Made by a program: the position numbers and the translations under genes. A stretch of 55,341 nucleotides of DNA, from the NCBI RefSeq assembly GCF_900156825.1, contig NZ_FTOV01000021.1, forward strand, positions 1 to 55,341, written 5' to 3'. The notes under the pieces are model-generated. The model was not told the origin of the DNA, searched no databases, and was given only the letters and a program-made list of their open reading frames with translations. Numbering within the stretch: the first letter of the stretch is position 1; each line of letters begins with the position of its first letter. This document shows positions 17,049 through 25,603 of this stretch, in pieces. The DNA comes from Chryseobacterium gambrini. GTDB taxonomy: Bacteria > Bacteroidota > Bacteroidia > Flavobacteriales > Weeksellaceae.

Positions 17049-17972
17049 TTATAACTTACTCGCAAATTCAGTCAGGATTTCTTTGTTTTTTTGATCATAA
17101 TTTTCACTAAACATGTCAAGTTTTTCATTTTTTTCTGATATTTCCTTAAGATCATTTCTGCCGGATAAATCCGCTATTCTTGACATGAAAAAATTTCCCT
17201 CAAAAATAAAGTCATTATAAGATTCTTTAAAGCGGCTGATCAGAAAACTTAATAGTTCTTTGTCATTTGGCATTGCAACAAGATCCAGCAATCCTAAATC
17301 ACTATACTCTAATTTTTTTTGTGAAAGAAAATAAAGTCTTAATTTTTCTTTTTGATTGTCGTTTAGTTCAAATTTTCTTACAAAAGTATCTTTATCGCGA
17401 TCATAAAAAGACATAAAATCACTTTCAGGAGAAAGTTCATAAGTTCCTTCCCATTTTGTGGGTTTTTGCAATGCACATTCTACAAGCCAATCTACTGTTT
17501 TAGCATGTTTTTCTTCTTCATTTTTAATTTTCAAAATATCCTGCATCTCAAGAATTCTCTTTTTATAAACAGAATATTCTTCTTTTTCTAATATTTTTGA
17601 GCCATACGATAAAGAATGGGTAGAATATCTGTCTTCTTTTTTCTCCTTATACAAAAAGGCCAATGTTAATTTTCCCTTTTCGTAGTATGCAGGAGCAGGG
17701 CAGGATATTTCCGAACTTGTGTATACTTCGATAATTTGACCGGACTTAATATTTCCGTGTAAAACATCGTATATTTTTAAAACAACAATTTCAGATTTAA
17801 ACCAGTCATGTTCTTTTACTTTTTTGTTACTTTTTATATCTAAAACTTCACCATATACAATGTTTTCAGATTCAATGATTAATTTTCTTAATGGCATTGG
17901 AGAAATCGGATAAGCGAACAGGTTACAACTTAAAACGCTTAAAATCAGAAATAAGAATAATTTGGTTTTCAT
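17049..17972 (-). CDS. Secreted protein of unknown function (307 aa)
   Basis: A 307-residue protein with a clear signal peptide (KLFLFLILSVLSCNLFA); Cys16 lies within the segment, but a standard signal peptide is more likely than a lipobox. The region after it (SENIVYGEVLDIKSN through IYDVLHGNIKSGQIIEVYTSS) resembles the beta-rich domain found in secreted proteins that report export or metal-related stress, but I cannot name a family. The rest is helical and charged, with DRDKDTFVRKFELNDNQKEKLRLYF. It stands alone between two long intergenic regions. Confidence 0.6.
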   Translation of the reverse strand: MKTKLFLFLILSVLSCNLFAYPISPMPLRKLIIESENIVYGEVLDIKSNKKVKEHDWFKSEIVVLKIYDVLHGNIKSGQIIEVYTSSEISCPAPAYYEKGKLTLAFLYKEKKEDRYSTHSLSYGSKILEKEEYSVYKKRILEMQDILKIKNEEEKHAKTVDWLVECALQKPTKWEGTYELSPESDFMSFYDRDKDTFVRKFELNDNQKEKLRLYFLSQKKLEYSDLGLLDLVAMPNDKELLSFLISRFKESYNDFIFEGNFFMSRIADLSGRNDLKEISEKNEKLDMFSENYDQKNKEILTEFASKL

Positions 17973-18509
17973 AATGGTAAATTTTATTTCTGATATAACG
18001 GTAAATTCAAAAAAAAATTTTGAAAAGCTATAACCAAATTTTCACCCAAAAGTAAGACTAAGTTTATCGATTCAAAAACGGAAAGTGCTTTTATCCACTT
18101 CAATTCTTAAAAGTCAAGATCTTTAGGAACTGTACTGATAAAGCTGTAAGCGATGTATTGCTCTATTTTTTACAGCTAAAGAACTGGGATTTCCGACCTT
18201 CCCATAAAATCAATGATCTTTTCATCTGATTTACTTGTTTTTCATTTTCAAGATAAGAAGATATTTTTTTTCTTGTATTCCCTTTAAAAGTTGAGAAAAA
18301 TATTTTTCATTTCCGAGCATAATAAGGATGGCGGAACAAAAAAAATCATAATGCTAAAACCATATAAAAGAAAAGTTTGATCATCATTAAAAAGGATATT
18401 AATTGAAATTTTAATGCAGATGAACTCAATAGAAATCAAATTTAAATAAAATTTCACACATCAAAACTTTCAAAACCCTTAAATTTGTTGTCAATAAAAA
18501 TTTTACTGG
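17973..18509. other. Intergenic region between divergent secreted-protein genes
   Basis: About 540 bp, A+T-rich, without a convincing open frame. It contains a long-loop hairpin (AGCTGTAA 18142-18149 with TTACAGCT 18170-18177) of unknown meaning, and the pafA promoter at its right end. No repeat family was recognised. Confidence 0.4.
18480..18487 (+). promoter_or_regulatory. Bacteroidota -7 promoter box (TAAATTTG) of pafA
   Basis: TAAATTTG, a perfect TAnnTTTG, 22 nt upstream of the pafA ATG at 18510. Confidence 0.65.
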
Positions 18510-20156
18510 ATGCTTAGGAAAATTTCGGTTGCGGCGGCTGCTTTTTTGTCCGTCCTTACAATCAATGCACAGAAGAACAAAAATTCTCAGTTGGAGAGAC
18601 CAAAACTTGTAGTAGGTTTGGTTGTGGATCAGATGAGGTGGGATTATTTATACCGTTTTTATAACAAATACGGCAACGACGGCTTCAAAAGACTTTTAAA
18701 TACAGGATATTCTTTAAATAACGTTCATATTCCCTATGTTCCTACCGTTACAGCTTTAGGGCACACTTGTATCTACACAGGTTCTGTTCCGGCAATTCAT
18801 GGGATCGCAGGAAACGACTGGACGGATAAGGAAACAGGGCAAAATGTCTACTGTACCACAGATGAAAGTGTAAAACCTGTAGGAACAGCCAATGCTAAAG
18901 TAGGAAGTCATTCTCCGAAAAATCTCTGGTCTACCACAGTTACGGATGAGCTGAGACTTGCCACCAACTTTCAGGGAAAAGTAATCGGCGTTTCTTTAAA
19001 AGACAGAGCTTCCATTTTACCGGCAGGACACACACCGAACGGAGCGTTCTGGTTTGATGATTCTACCGGAGACTTTATCACAAGTTCCTGGTATATGAAT
19101 GATCTTCCGCAGTGGGTAAAAACCTTTAATTCTCAGGATTTACCGGATAAATTGGTTGCCAACGGCTGGAATACCTTACTTCCGATCGATCAGTACACAG
19201 AAAGTTCTCCGGATAATTCTTCATGGGAAGGATTGTTGGGAAGTGCCAAAACTCCTACGTTTCCTTACAGTAATTTAGCAGCAGATTATCAGGCTAAAAA
19301 AGACAATATCCGTTATACACCATTTGGAAATACACTGACACTGAAATTAGCTGAAGCAGCAGTGGAAGGCGAAAAATTAGGAGGAGACGACGTAGTGGAT
19401 ATGTTAGCCATCAATTTGGCATCGACGGATTATGCAGGGCATAAATTTGGTCCGAATTCTATCGAAGTGGAAGATGTCTATTTACGACTTGATAAAGATT
19501 TAGCCCAGTTTTTCAATTATCTGGATTCTAAAGTAGGAAAGGGACAGTACACCGTTTTTCTTTCGGCAGATCATGGCGGTGCGCATTCTGTAGGCTTTTT
19601 ACAGGAACATAAGATCACCACAGGTTTCTTCGGAGACGGAATGGATAAAAACGTCAATCTTAAGTTAAAAGAAAAATTCGGGGTTGATAAACTGATCAAT
19701 GCAGTGGATAATTACCAGATTTATTTCGACAGGAAATTACTCAAAGAAAATAATATTAAATTAGAAGACGTTGTAGATTTCACAGTAAAAGAAATTGAAA
19801 GTGATCCTTCAGATTTATACGCTGTTCCGGTAAATAAAGTTTCAGAATCTTCTATTCCTGAGCCGATTAAACAAAGAATCATCAACGGAATCAACAGACA
19901 GAGAAGTGGTGATATTCAGTTGATTTCACACGACTCCATGCTTCCTCCGTATTCAAAAACAGGGACAACGCACAGTGTATGGAATTCTTACGACTCGCAT
20001 ATTCCTTTAATATTTATGGGATGGGGAATTCAGCATGGTGAAAGCAATAAAGCGTACTTCATGACAGATATTGCACCTACCGTTTCTTCATTGCTTAAAA
20101 TTCAGTTTCCAAGCGGAAATGTAGGAAATCCGATTACGGAAGTGATTGGAAAATAG
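18510..20156 (+). CDS. pafA: PafA-type alkaline phosphatase (phosphate monoesterase)
   Basis: A 548-residue secreted metallophosphatase very like the phosphate-irrepressible alkaline phosphatase PafA of Elizabethkingia meningoseptica, with numbering offset by 2. Signal peptide: residues 1-20. Zinc and catalytic residues line up: Asp40, nucleophile Thr81 (PTVTALGHT), Asn102, Lys164 and Arg166 (SLKDRAS), Asp307 and His311 (STDYAGH), Asp354-His355 (SADHGG) and His488 (TTHSVW). Thr nucleophile plus the Lys-Arg pair are the hallmarks of PafA rather than PhoA or nucleotide pyrophosphatases. It should release phosphate from organic esters in the periplasm. In the known organism expression does not depend on phosphate; the promoter here shows only a -7 box. 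Confidence 0.95.
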   Translation: MLRKISVAAAAFLSVLTINAQKNKNSQLERPKLVVGLVVDQMRWDYLYRFYNKYGNDGFKRLLNTGYSLNNVHIPYVPTVTALGHTCIYTGSVPAIHGIAGNDWTDKETGQNVYCTTDESVKPVGTANAKVGSHSPKNLWSTTVTDELRLATNFQGKVIGVSLKDRASILPAGHTPNGAFWFDDSTGDFITSSWYMNDLPQWVKTFNSQDLPDKLVANGWNTLLPIDQYTESSPDNSSWEGLLGSAKTPTFPYSNLAADYQAKKDNIRYTPFGNTLTLKLAEAAVEGEKLGGDDVVDMLAINLASTDYAGHKFGPNSIEVEDVYLRLDKDLAQFFNYLDSKVGKGQYTVFLSADHGGAHSVGFLQEHKITTGFFGDGMDKNVNLKLKEKFGVDKLINAVDNYQIYFDRKLLKENNIKLEDVVDFTVKEIESDPSDLYAVPVNKVSESSIPEPIKQRIINGINRQRSGDIQLISHDSMLPPYSKTGTTHSVWNSYDSHIPLIFMGWGIQHGESNKAYFMTDIAPTVSSLLKIQFPSGNVGNPITEVIGK

Positions 20157-20180
20157 TACTTTCCTGTAAAGATAAATGAT

Positions 20181-20213
20181 AAAATCCTTAACCAAAAAGT
20201 TAAGGATTTTTTT
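20181..20213. terminator. Bidirectional terminator between pafA and the Crp gene
   Basis: AAAATCCTTAAC (20181-20192) and GTTAAGGATTTT (20199-20210) form a perfect 12-bp stem with a 6-nt loop, then TTT. It separates two converging genes. Confidence 0.85.
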
Positions 20214-20217
20214 GTTT

Positions 20218-20814
20218 TTAAACATAAATTTTACTGTTGTCGATCTTTACAATATTCTGCTGTTCCATTTTTTTTATAGCGCGGATTACGGTTTCTATCC
20301 GCATTCCTGTGAGCGATGCTAATTGCTGTCTTGTATAAGGAATTACAAAGGAGAATTGTTCTTCAAAACCAAAATGCGCTTTTACATGAGACATAATAAG
20401 AGTAAGCTTTGTAATCGGATCTCTGAAAGAAAAGGGTGCAGCAGTGATGTGCCTGTACCGCATACGGTCTGCGGTGTAAGAATACACAGAAAGCAGAAGT
20501 TCAGGTTTTTCTAATAAAAGTTTTAAGAATTTGCTTTTTTCAAGCCTGATGATTTCACAATCTGTAATCGCAACTCCGTTTACAGCATACTTTTTATTGT
20601 GGAAAATATACGTTTCGGCAAGACAATGACCATCGAAAGGAATCCCGTGAATGAATTCTTTGCCGTCTTCCAGAAAGCTGCTCAGCTTTACCGTTCCGGT
20701 TTTTATCTGCAGATAATATTTGGGAGTGCTTTCTTCTTTAAAAATATAATCGCCGGAATCATAGTGTTGCAGTTCAGCGCCATGAGAAAACAGGAGGTTT
20801 TCACAAATGATCAT
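20218..20814 (-). CDS. Crp/Fnr-family transcriptional regulator
   Basis: A 198-residue regulator with a cyclic-nucleotide-binding-like beta-roll (residues about 10-110; YIFKEESTPKYYLQIKTGTVKL and the short GKEFIHGIPFDGHCLAETYIF) and a C-terminal winged HTH (YTRQQLASLTGMRIETVIRAIKKMEQQNIVKI). No Cys cluster typical of Fnr is present, so iron-sulfur sensing is unlikely. It is slightly shorter than classical Crp. It converges with pafA and shares its terminator. Ligand and targets are unknown. Confidence 0.85.
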   Translation of the reverse strand: MIICENLLFSHGAELQHYDSGDYIFKEESTPKYYLQIKTGTVKLSSFLEDGKEFIHGIPFDGHCLAETYIFHNKKYAVNGVAITDCEIIRLEKSKFLKLLLEKPELLLSVYSYTADRMRYRHITAAPFSFRDPITKLTLIMSHVKAHFGFEEQFSFVIPYTRQQLASLTGMRIETVIRAIKKMEQQNIVKIDNSKIYV

Positions 20815-20972
20815 AAGTCTTAATTATTAATTTGATCTAAAATTAACAATTTGAAAGGGGGATTAAAAATTTATTAATACCACATAGATGCCTTACAGAT
20901 GCCTTATTTTAAGAGATGAATCAGCAGTATTTTAAGCATTTTCATTAGATATTAAAAACTTTATAAATGAAA

Positions 20973-20996
20973 AACCCGCAGATTATTCCGCGGGTT
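20973..20996 (-). terminator. Terminator of the barnase-barstar unit
   Basis: On the minus strand AACCCGC and GCGGGTT (20973-20979 and 20990-20996) form a 7-bp GC-rich stem followed by TTTTTC, 18 bp after the barstar stop. Confidence 0.75.
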
Positions 20997-21013
20997 GTAG
21001 ATTATCGTTTATA

Positions 21014-21325
21014 TTATTCTTCCTCTTGGTTCAGATCGTCTTCATCATCTTCATACTGTTCGAGAAAATAAGTGAACGTGAAGTCTTCCGTTTCTTCCTC
21101 AGCGTCTTCAAGCGTGAGAAGAAGATCTTCAAAAATTTCAAGCTGATCGACCGTCATATTTACAAATTCAATATGAAGAGGCATTTCCAGTTCTCCTGTA
21201 ATCACATCAGAAAGCGCATCCAGATTATCTCCGAAATGTTCAGGAAGTTTGATCTTTTCTTTCAGTTGGGCATAGAAATCTTCATAATCTCCGATGTCCG
21301 TAAAATCTATATATATTGTACTCAT
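21014..21325 (-). CDS. Barstar-family ribonuclease inhibitor
   Basis: A 103-residue acidic protein matching barstar, the tight inhibitor of barnase. LPEHFGDNLDALSDVITG (residues 28-45) is the barstar helix-2 signature; Asp36 and Asp40 correspond to barnase-contacting Asp35 and Asp39 of the Bacillus protein. The C-terminus is a long acidic tail (EDDEDDLNQEEE) not found in the Bacillus inhibitor. It is encoded 35 bp downstream of a barnase homologue, on the same strand, so this is a nuclease-immunity pair in which the cytosolic inhibitor protects the producer. Confidence 0.92.
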   Translation of the reverse strand: MSTIYIDFTDIGDYEDFYAQLKEKIKLPEHFGDNLDALSDVITGELEMPLHIEFVNMTVDQLEIFEDLLLTLEDAEEETEDFTFTYFLEQYEDDEDDLNQEEE

Positions 21326-21360
21326 AACTTTATTTTTAATTTTAAACCAATGACCAACAA

Positions 21361-21861
21361 CTACTGTTTCTCAAAACTCTTATAATGGTTTTTCGTAAGA
21401 TAAACATCGCCGTCTTTCGTGAAAACAATCCGGTCTGCATTTCTGTTTCCACAATGATAGTTCACATCGGCTTCAAAATACTTTTCTCCTTCAGGTAACG
21501 TTCTTTCCCTGTTGCTGAACTTATCTCCGCCAATTGCTTTTCCCGGCAAAACCTCACACAGATTTCCTTTGGCTGGATTCCAGCCCATCTTTCTCGCTTC
21601 ATTTTTGGTGATGTAATACTCCGGAAGCTGATGATTTTTTTTAACGTAAGCAATAACCTTTTTTTCTTCTGTCAACTGATCAATAGATTCCTGACTCGAA
21701 TATGCCGAACCCGAAATCTCAGAACTGCTGTATTCAATTCTTGGATTTTTCGAAGAATTTTCCTTTTTATCCGCAATGAAGTTATTATAAACGTACATTA
21801 CAGACATCCCGAAAAGAAGCCCTAAACAAATGAAAAAGACAGATCTTATTTTACCATTCAT
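21361..21861 (-). CDS. Membrane-anchored barnase-type ribonuclease
   Basis: A 166-residue protein with an N-terminal membrane segment (SVFFICLGLLFGMSVMYVY, residues 7-25), a polar linker of about 40 residues and a C-terminal barnase domain (about 65-166). The catalytic set is complete: Lys86, general base Glu130 (FEADVNY), Arg140 and Arg144 (RNADR) and general acid His159 (KNHYKSF), matching Bacillus Lys27, Glu73, Arg83, Arg87 and His102. It should cleave RNA after guanine and be exported or held at the outer face of the inner membrane. It is the first gene of a two-gene unit with the barstar gene. An uncleaved anchor rather than a signal peptide is suggested because no AXA site is visible, but cleavage cannot be excluded. 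Confidence 0.92.
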   Translation of the reverse strand: MNGKIRSVFFICLGLLFGMSVMYVYNNFIADKKENSSKNPRIEYSSSEISGSAYSSQESIDQLTEEKKVIAYVKKNHQLPEYYITKNEARKMGWNPAKGNLCEVLPGKAIGGDKFSNRERTLPEGEKYFEADVNYHCGNRNADRIVFTKDGDVYLTKNHYKSFEKQ

Positions 21862-22161
21862 AGTATTAAATTAAAAAATGTAACAATAAGTTTGTTTAAA
21901 CTTTTATTAAACCGCAAAAGTAACAAAAGACAATCTTAAAGCGAATTTCTATAATAATCAAAGCGCTCAAAAGAATAAAAATCAAAGATTTTTAAAAACT
22001 ATTGTGAACTTTTTCATTTATAATGATCAACTTTAAATAAAAGTTTAGTTCATCTTTTGTCACTTTTACGGTTAATTCTGAAATAGTTTTAACAACTTTA
22101 ATGTACCAATCTAACAATGTAACAATTCATTGTTACATTGTTAGACTGATATATTGTTAAA
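21862..22161. repeat. A+T-rich foldback and palindromic intergenic region
   Basis: No gene. Imperfect inverted repeats TTAAACCGCAAAAGTAACAA (from about 21907) and TTTTGTCACTTTTACGGTTA (to about 22075) enclose A+T-rich DNA including an AATAAAAGTTT/AAACTTTTATT pair. This resembles a dispersed Chryseobacterium intergenic element; a similar inner phrase, AATCAAAGATTTT, recurs at 35720. A separate 36-bp palindrome follows at 22110. Confidence 0.5.
22110..22145. repeat. Perfect 36-bp palindrome after nadE
   Basis: Arms of 17 nt (22110-22126 and 22129-22145, beginning TCTAACAATGTAACAAT) are perfect inverted repeats with a 2-nt centre. It starts 16 bp beyond the nadE stop. It is too A+T-rich and its loop too small for a normal terminator, although a hairpin RNA could stabilise the nadE mRNA 3' end. 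Confidence 0.8.
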
Positions 22162-22956
22162 TTAATTAGCTCTCCAGTCTTCCGGAATATCGCAGATCGG
22201 GATCGGAACCATTTTATGTTTTGCCGCTTTATGCATTCTGTCGAAAATCTGGAAAACTTCTTTGTCTCTGCCTTCGTAATCTTCTGCTGTTTTTGTTCCG
22301 TATTCTTTCTGAATTTTTTCCAGTTCAGGATAGGTTGCCCCGATTTGGTCTTCGTCCGTTCTTTCTGCATCCCAAAGTCCGTCCGTAGGAATTGCATTCT
22401 GAATGCTTTCAATTAAATTTAAAGCTCTAGCTAATTCGTAAACTTCCGTTTTATAAAGATCCGCGATTGGAGAAACATCTACACCGCCGTCGCCGTATTT
22501 GGTGTAGAAACCAATTCCGAAATCTTCCACTTTATTTCCTGTTCCGCACACTAAAAGTCCGTGAAGCTGACCGAAATAATATAAATTAAGCATTCTGAAA
22601 CGTGATCTTGTATTCGCAAGAGCCAGATTGTTATTGGGATTTCCTTCTGAATGTGCGCTGACAATATTTTCAAAACTTTCGAAAACAGGAGTTAAGTTAA
22701 CGGTTTCTGATTTTACGTTTGGAAATTTCTTTTTCAGATCCTCAATATGATCCTTCGCTCTGTTTACCTGATCGGCTTTTTGACGGATCGGCATTTCCAG
22801 CGCAAGAACTTCAAGCCCTGTCATCGCACAAAGAGTAGAAACGACACCCGAATCCACACCTCCCGAAACTCCGATTACATATCCGTTTACTTTTGCTTTT
22901 ACGGCATAATCTTTCAGCCAGTTTACAATATGATCTATAACTTTTTGTGTCTGCAT
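22162..22956 (-). CDS. nadE: NH3-dependent NAD+ synthetase
   Basis: A 264-residue NAD+ synthetase, making NAD+ from nicotinic acid adenine dinucleotide, ATP and ammonia. The PP-loop SGGVDSG near residue 30 is the ATP pyrophosphatase signature. TRSRFRMLNLYYFGQLHG, CGTGNKVEDFGIGF and YTKYGDGGVDVSPIADLYKTEV follow as in the family. There is no glutaminase domain, so free ammonia is the donor. It is the last gene of a probable LRR-GNAT-nadE minus-strand unit, and gldB-gldC lie nearby on the opposite strand. Confidence 0.95.
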   Translation of the reverse strand: MQTQKVIDHIVNWLKDYAVKAKVNGYVIGVSGGVDSGVVSTLCAMTGLEVLALEMPIRQKADQVNRAKDHIEDLKKKFPNVKSETVNLTPVFESFENIVSAHSEGNPNNNLALANTRSRFRMLNLYYFGQLHGLLVCGTGNKVEDFGIGFYTKYGDGGVDVSPIADLYKTEVYELARALNLIESIQNAIPTDGLWDAERTDEDQIGATYPELEKIQKEYGTKTAEDYEGRDKEVFQIFDRMHKAAKHKMVPIPICDIPEDWRAN

Positions 22957-23015
22957 TGTTTATATTTTTTGTCTGTTTTTGTGTAAAGAAATTCAAAATT
23001 AAAAATTCTGAATGT

Positions 23016-23543
23016 TTATTTGATGTAATTTTGATGTTGAAGCTCATACCAGAAGCAAATTCCGTCCGGTTCGGTGAATTCGCCGGTTTTTTCAAAGCCT
23101 AATTTTCTTAAAATATAATTGGAACCTTCGTTTTCAGAATGAGCGTGAGCATAAATGGTTTCAGCTTTCAGATCGTTAAATCCAAAATCAAGCGAAGCTT
23201 TTGCCGATTCCAGCGCATAGCCTTTTCCCCAGTATTCCGGGATGAAACGATATCCGAGATCATAAATATTATTGTAACCGTTTATTTCCTGAGTAATAAA
23301 TTTCAATCCGCTCCAACCGATCAGCAGTCCGCTTTCTTTTTCAATTACAGCGAGTCTTCCGACACCGTTATCAAGATATTGCTGCTGAATCATTTTAATT
23401 ACATTTTCAGATTCGGTGATGTCGGAAAGAGGAGGCATTCCGATGTATTTCATCACTTCAGGATCGGAGTCGAGGAGAAACAGGCGTTCTGCATCTGTTT
23501 CTTCAAATTTTCTCAGAATAAGTCTTTGTGTTTCTAAATACAT
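23016..23543 (-). CDS. GNAT-family N-acetyltransferase (RimJ/RimL-like)
   Basis: A 175-residue acetyltransferase of the RimJ/RimL type: LETQRLILRKFEETDAERLF at the N-terminus, LGYRFIPEYWGKGYALESAKASL (motif A, acetyl-CoA binding) near residue 100, and NEGSNYILRKLGFEKTGEF as motif B. The target amine is unknown. It is separated from the LRR gene upstream by only 4 bp and lies 59 bp upstream of nadE in the same direction. Confidence 0.85.
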   Translation of the reverse strand: MYLETQRLILRKFEETDAERLFLLDSDPEVMKYIGMPPLSDITESENVIKMIQQQYLDNGVGRLAVIEKESGLLIGWSGLKFITQEINGYNNIYDLGYRFIPEYWGKGYALESAKASLDFGFNDLKAETIYAHAHSENEGSNYILRKLGFEKTGEFTEPDGICFWYELQHQNYIK

Positions 23544-23547
23544 AAAA

Positions 23548-24183
23548 TTACTGTTGCTGAAATCCGAAAATCGTTACATTGGCTGCTCCTTTTTTAATGT
23601 CTGTTTCCTTGATCGGATTTTTCATCACGTTTAAGGTTTCCAGATTGATATTTGCGGAAATATCCAGTTTTTGAATCTGATTATGCTCAAGATTTAGCTT
23701 TTTAAGATATTTAAGCGAGCTTAGATCAATGGTCTTTATTTTATTTAAAGATACGGTTAATTGATCAATTCTGGGCGTTGTTTTCAGCGAAATATTTTCA
23801 ATCTGATTGTTGTCGAGATACAGTGAAGCCAGAATTTTTAGATTTTCTGCCTTAAAATTTAAAATTTTACATCCTGTACACGAAAAAAGCTGCAGATGAT
23901 CCAAATTTTTCAGAGAAAGATTTACAATGCTGTTGTCGTCCAGTACGATCATTTTTGCATTTTTAAAATAGGGAAGATCTTCTGCATTTGTAATGCCTTT
24001 ATTCACTAAAAATAAATTTTCAATTCTGTCGGCTTCAAACTGATTCATTTTTCCGTCTTTGTTCAGATCAAAATTTTCAATCACAGCTTTTTCAAGATTT
24101 TTATCCTTAAAAATAAGACTTTGACTATAGAAACAGGATACAGAGAAAATAAGAATGAGGATCGGAATTATTTTATTTTTCAT
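23548..24183 (-). CDS. Secreted leucine-rich-repeat protein
   Basis: A 211-residue protein with a signal peptide (PILILIFSVSCFYSQ), an EF-hand-like loop DLNKDGKMNQFEA near residue 40 and about six leucine-rich repeats over residues 70-200 (for example LASLYLDNNQIENISL, LKKLNLEHNQIQKLDI and LETLNVMKNPI). LRR folds mediate protein binding, so it is likely a surface or periplasmic adaptor. There is no T9SS sorting domain. It is the first gene of a three-gene unit with the GNAT gene and nadE, divergent from gldB. Confidence 0.75.
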   Translation of the reverse strand: MKNKIIPILILIFSVSCFYSQSLIFKDKNLEKAVIENFDLNKDGKMNQFEADRIENLFLVNKGITNAEDLPYFKNAKMIVLDDNSIVNLSLKNLDHLQLFSCTGCKILNFKAENLKILASLYLDNNQIENISLKTTPRIDQLTVSLNKIKTIDLSSLKYLKKLNLEHNQIQKLDISANINLETLNVMKNPIKETDIKKGAANVTIFGFQQQ

Positions 24184-24205
24184 CAGTACATTATGTTTAA
24201 ATCCG

Positions 24206-24213
24206 TATTTTTG
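24206..24213 (+). promoter_or_regulatory. Bacteroidota -7 promoter box (TATTTTTG) of gldB
   Basis: TATTTTTG is a perfect TAnnTTTG, 24 nt before the gldB ATG at 24238. Confidence 0.65.
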
Positions 24214-24237
24214 TACACTTAAATTTCATGTAAAAGT

Positions 24238-25221
24238 ATGAAGATTTTCAGAATTACTGCACTTTCTTTAGTATTAATTTTAGGATTGAATTCCTGCAAA
24301 AAAGAATCTCAGAATCAATGGAACGTAGAAATTACAAGTCCGGCGGAAAAAGTAGAAATTACAGATATTTCCAAAGAACTTTACGATCCGAATGTTTCGT
24401 CGGAAAGTTTTAAAGCTAAATTTCCTTGGTTTCAGGGAACGGTAAGCGATGCAGATTTTGCCAAAAGAAGAGCAGATCCTGAAGAAATTAAAATTTACAA
24501 GGAGGCTACTTCAAAAATAGATCAGAAAAAACTGCAGACCGATCTTCAGGATTTGTTTTCGCACATTAAGTTTTATTTTCCTTCCTTTAAAAGTCCGAAA
24601 GTATTTTTATTTTCATCGGCTTTGCAGATGGTTCAGGATCCTATTTTTTATGATGCGAAGGGAAATCAGCTTTTTATTGATATGACAGGCTTTATGGGAG
24701 ACGGAAACCCCAATTATAAAGGGCTGGAAATGTACTTCCAGAAATCCATGAACCCGAATAATATTGTTCCGAAAGTGGCGCAGATTTTCGCGGAAGGTTT
24801 TGTGAAAGAATCTCCGGATCATCAGAAATTTATCGATATGATGATTCTCAACGGTAAAATCATGATTCTTAAAGACGCTTTTTTACCCACATATCCGGAA
24901 TATCTGAAAATGAACTACACCCAGAAGCAGTATGAATGGGCAGTCTCCAACGAAGCTAACATCTGGAATTATTTCGTGGAAAATAATATCATCTTTGGGG
25001 ATGATCATAGACTGGAAGACCGTTTTATCGCTCCGGGACCATTCTCTAAATTTTATACGGAAATTGATAACGAATCTTCTCCGCAGATTGCCATTTTCAC
25101 AGGATGGCAGATCTGTAAAGAATATCTGAAACAGAAACCTGAAACCAAACTTCAGGATTTCCTAGGATTGGATGCAACCGTGATCTTTAATCAGTCCGGC
25201 TATAAACCGAAAGTAAAATAA
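24238..25221 (+). CDS. gldB: Gliding-motility lipoprotein GldB
   Basis: A 327-residue lipoprotein: signal peptide ending at Cys20 (LGLNSCKKE). The mature protein matches GldB, an essential component of flavobacterial gliding, by its overall length, the FKAKFPWFQGTVSDADF stretch, the LFIDMTGFMGDGNPNYKGLEMYF core and the tail GWQICKEYL. GldB is needed with the Gld/SprA machinery, which also includes the type IX secretion system. gldC follows directly, as in Flavobacterium johnsoniae, which supports the call. Whether this organism glides is not shown by this alone; many non-gliding relatives keep gldB. Confidence 0.92.
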   Translation: MKIFRITALSLVLILGLNSCKKESQNQWNVEITSPAEKVEITDISKELYDPNVSSESFKAKFPWFQGTVSDADFAKRRADPEEIKIYKEATSKIDQKKLQTDLQDLFSHIKFYFPSFKSPKVFLFSSALQMVQDPIFYDAKGNQLFIDMTGFMGDGNPNYKGLEMYFQKSMNPNNIVPKVAQIFAEGFVKESPDHQKFIDMMILNGKIMILKDAFLPTYPEYLKMNYTQKQYEWAVSNEANIWNYFVENNIIFGDDHRLEDRFIAPGPFSKFYTEIDNESSPQIAIFTGWQICKEYLKQKPETKLQDFLGLDATVIFNQSGYKPKVK

Positions 25222-25276
25222 TACGCTGAATGTAAAATATTTGGCAAACAATATACAGTAGAATAAATAGAAAATT

Positions 25277-25603
25277 ATGAGAAAAACTCAGATTACGATA
25301 GATGTAGAACTGGATGAAAACCACATTCCGGAAAACATCACCTGGAACGCACAGGATGGAGGAATTGAAAAAGAAGAAACAAAAGCAACCATGATCTCCG
25401 TTTGGGACGAAAAAAATATGGAAGCTTTGAGAATTGATCTCTGGACAAAAGAAATGCCGGTGGATCAGATGAAAATGTTCATTCATCAGGTGCTTGTTTC
25501 TATGGGAAATACCTACCAAAGAGCAACAGGTGAAGAAGATGTGGCACAATGGTTGGAGCAGATGGCAGAAGAGTTCGCAGTAAAATCGGCGATAAAAATG
25601 TAA
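25277..25603 (+). CDS. gldC: Gliding-motility protein GldC
   Basis: A 108-residue cytosolic protein beginning RKTQITIDVELDENHIPENITW, with LWTKEMPVDQMKMFIHQVL in the middle, the pattern of GldC. It follows gldB by 55 bp. In F. johnsoniae gldC mutants show reduced gliding, and it is thought to work with GldB. A loop-rich inverted-repeat region follows before the next gene. Confidence 0.92.
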   Translation: MRKTQITIDVELDENHIPENITWNAQDGGIEKEETKATMISVWDEKNMEALRIDLWTKEMPVDQMKMFIHQVLVSMGNTYQRATGEEDVAQWLEQMAEEFAVKSAIKM

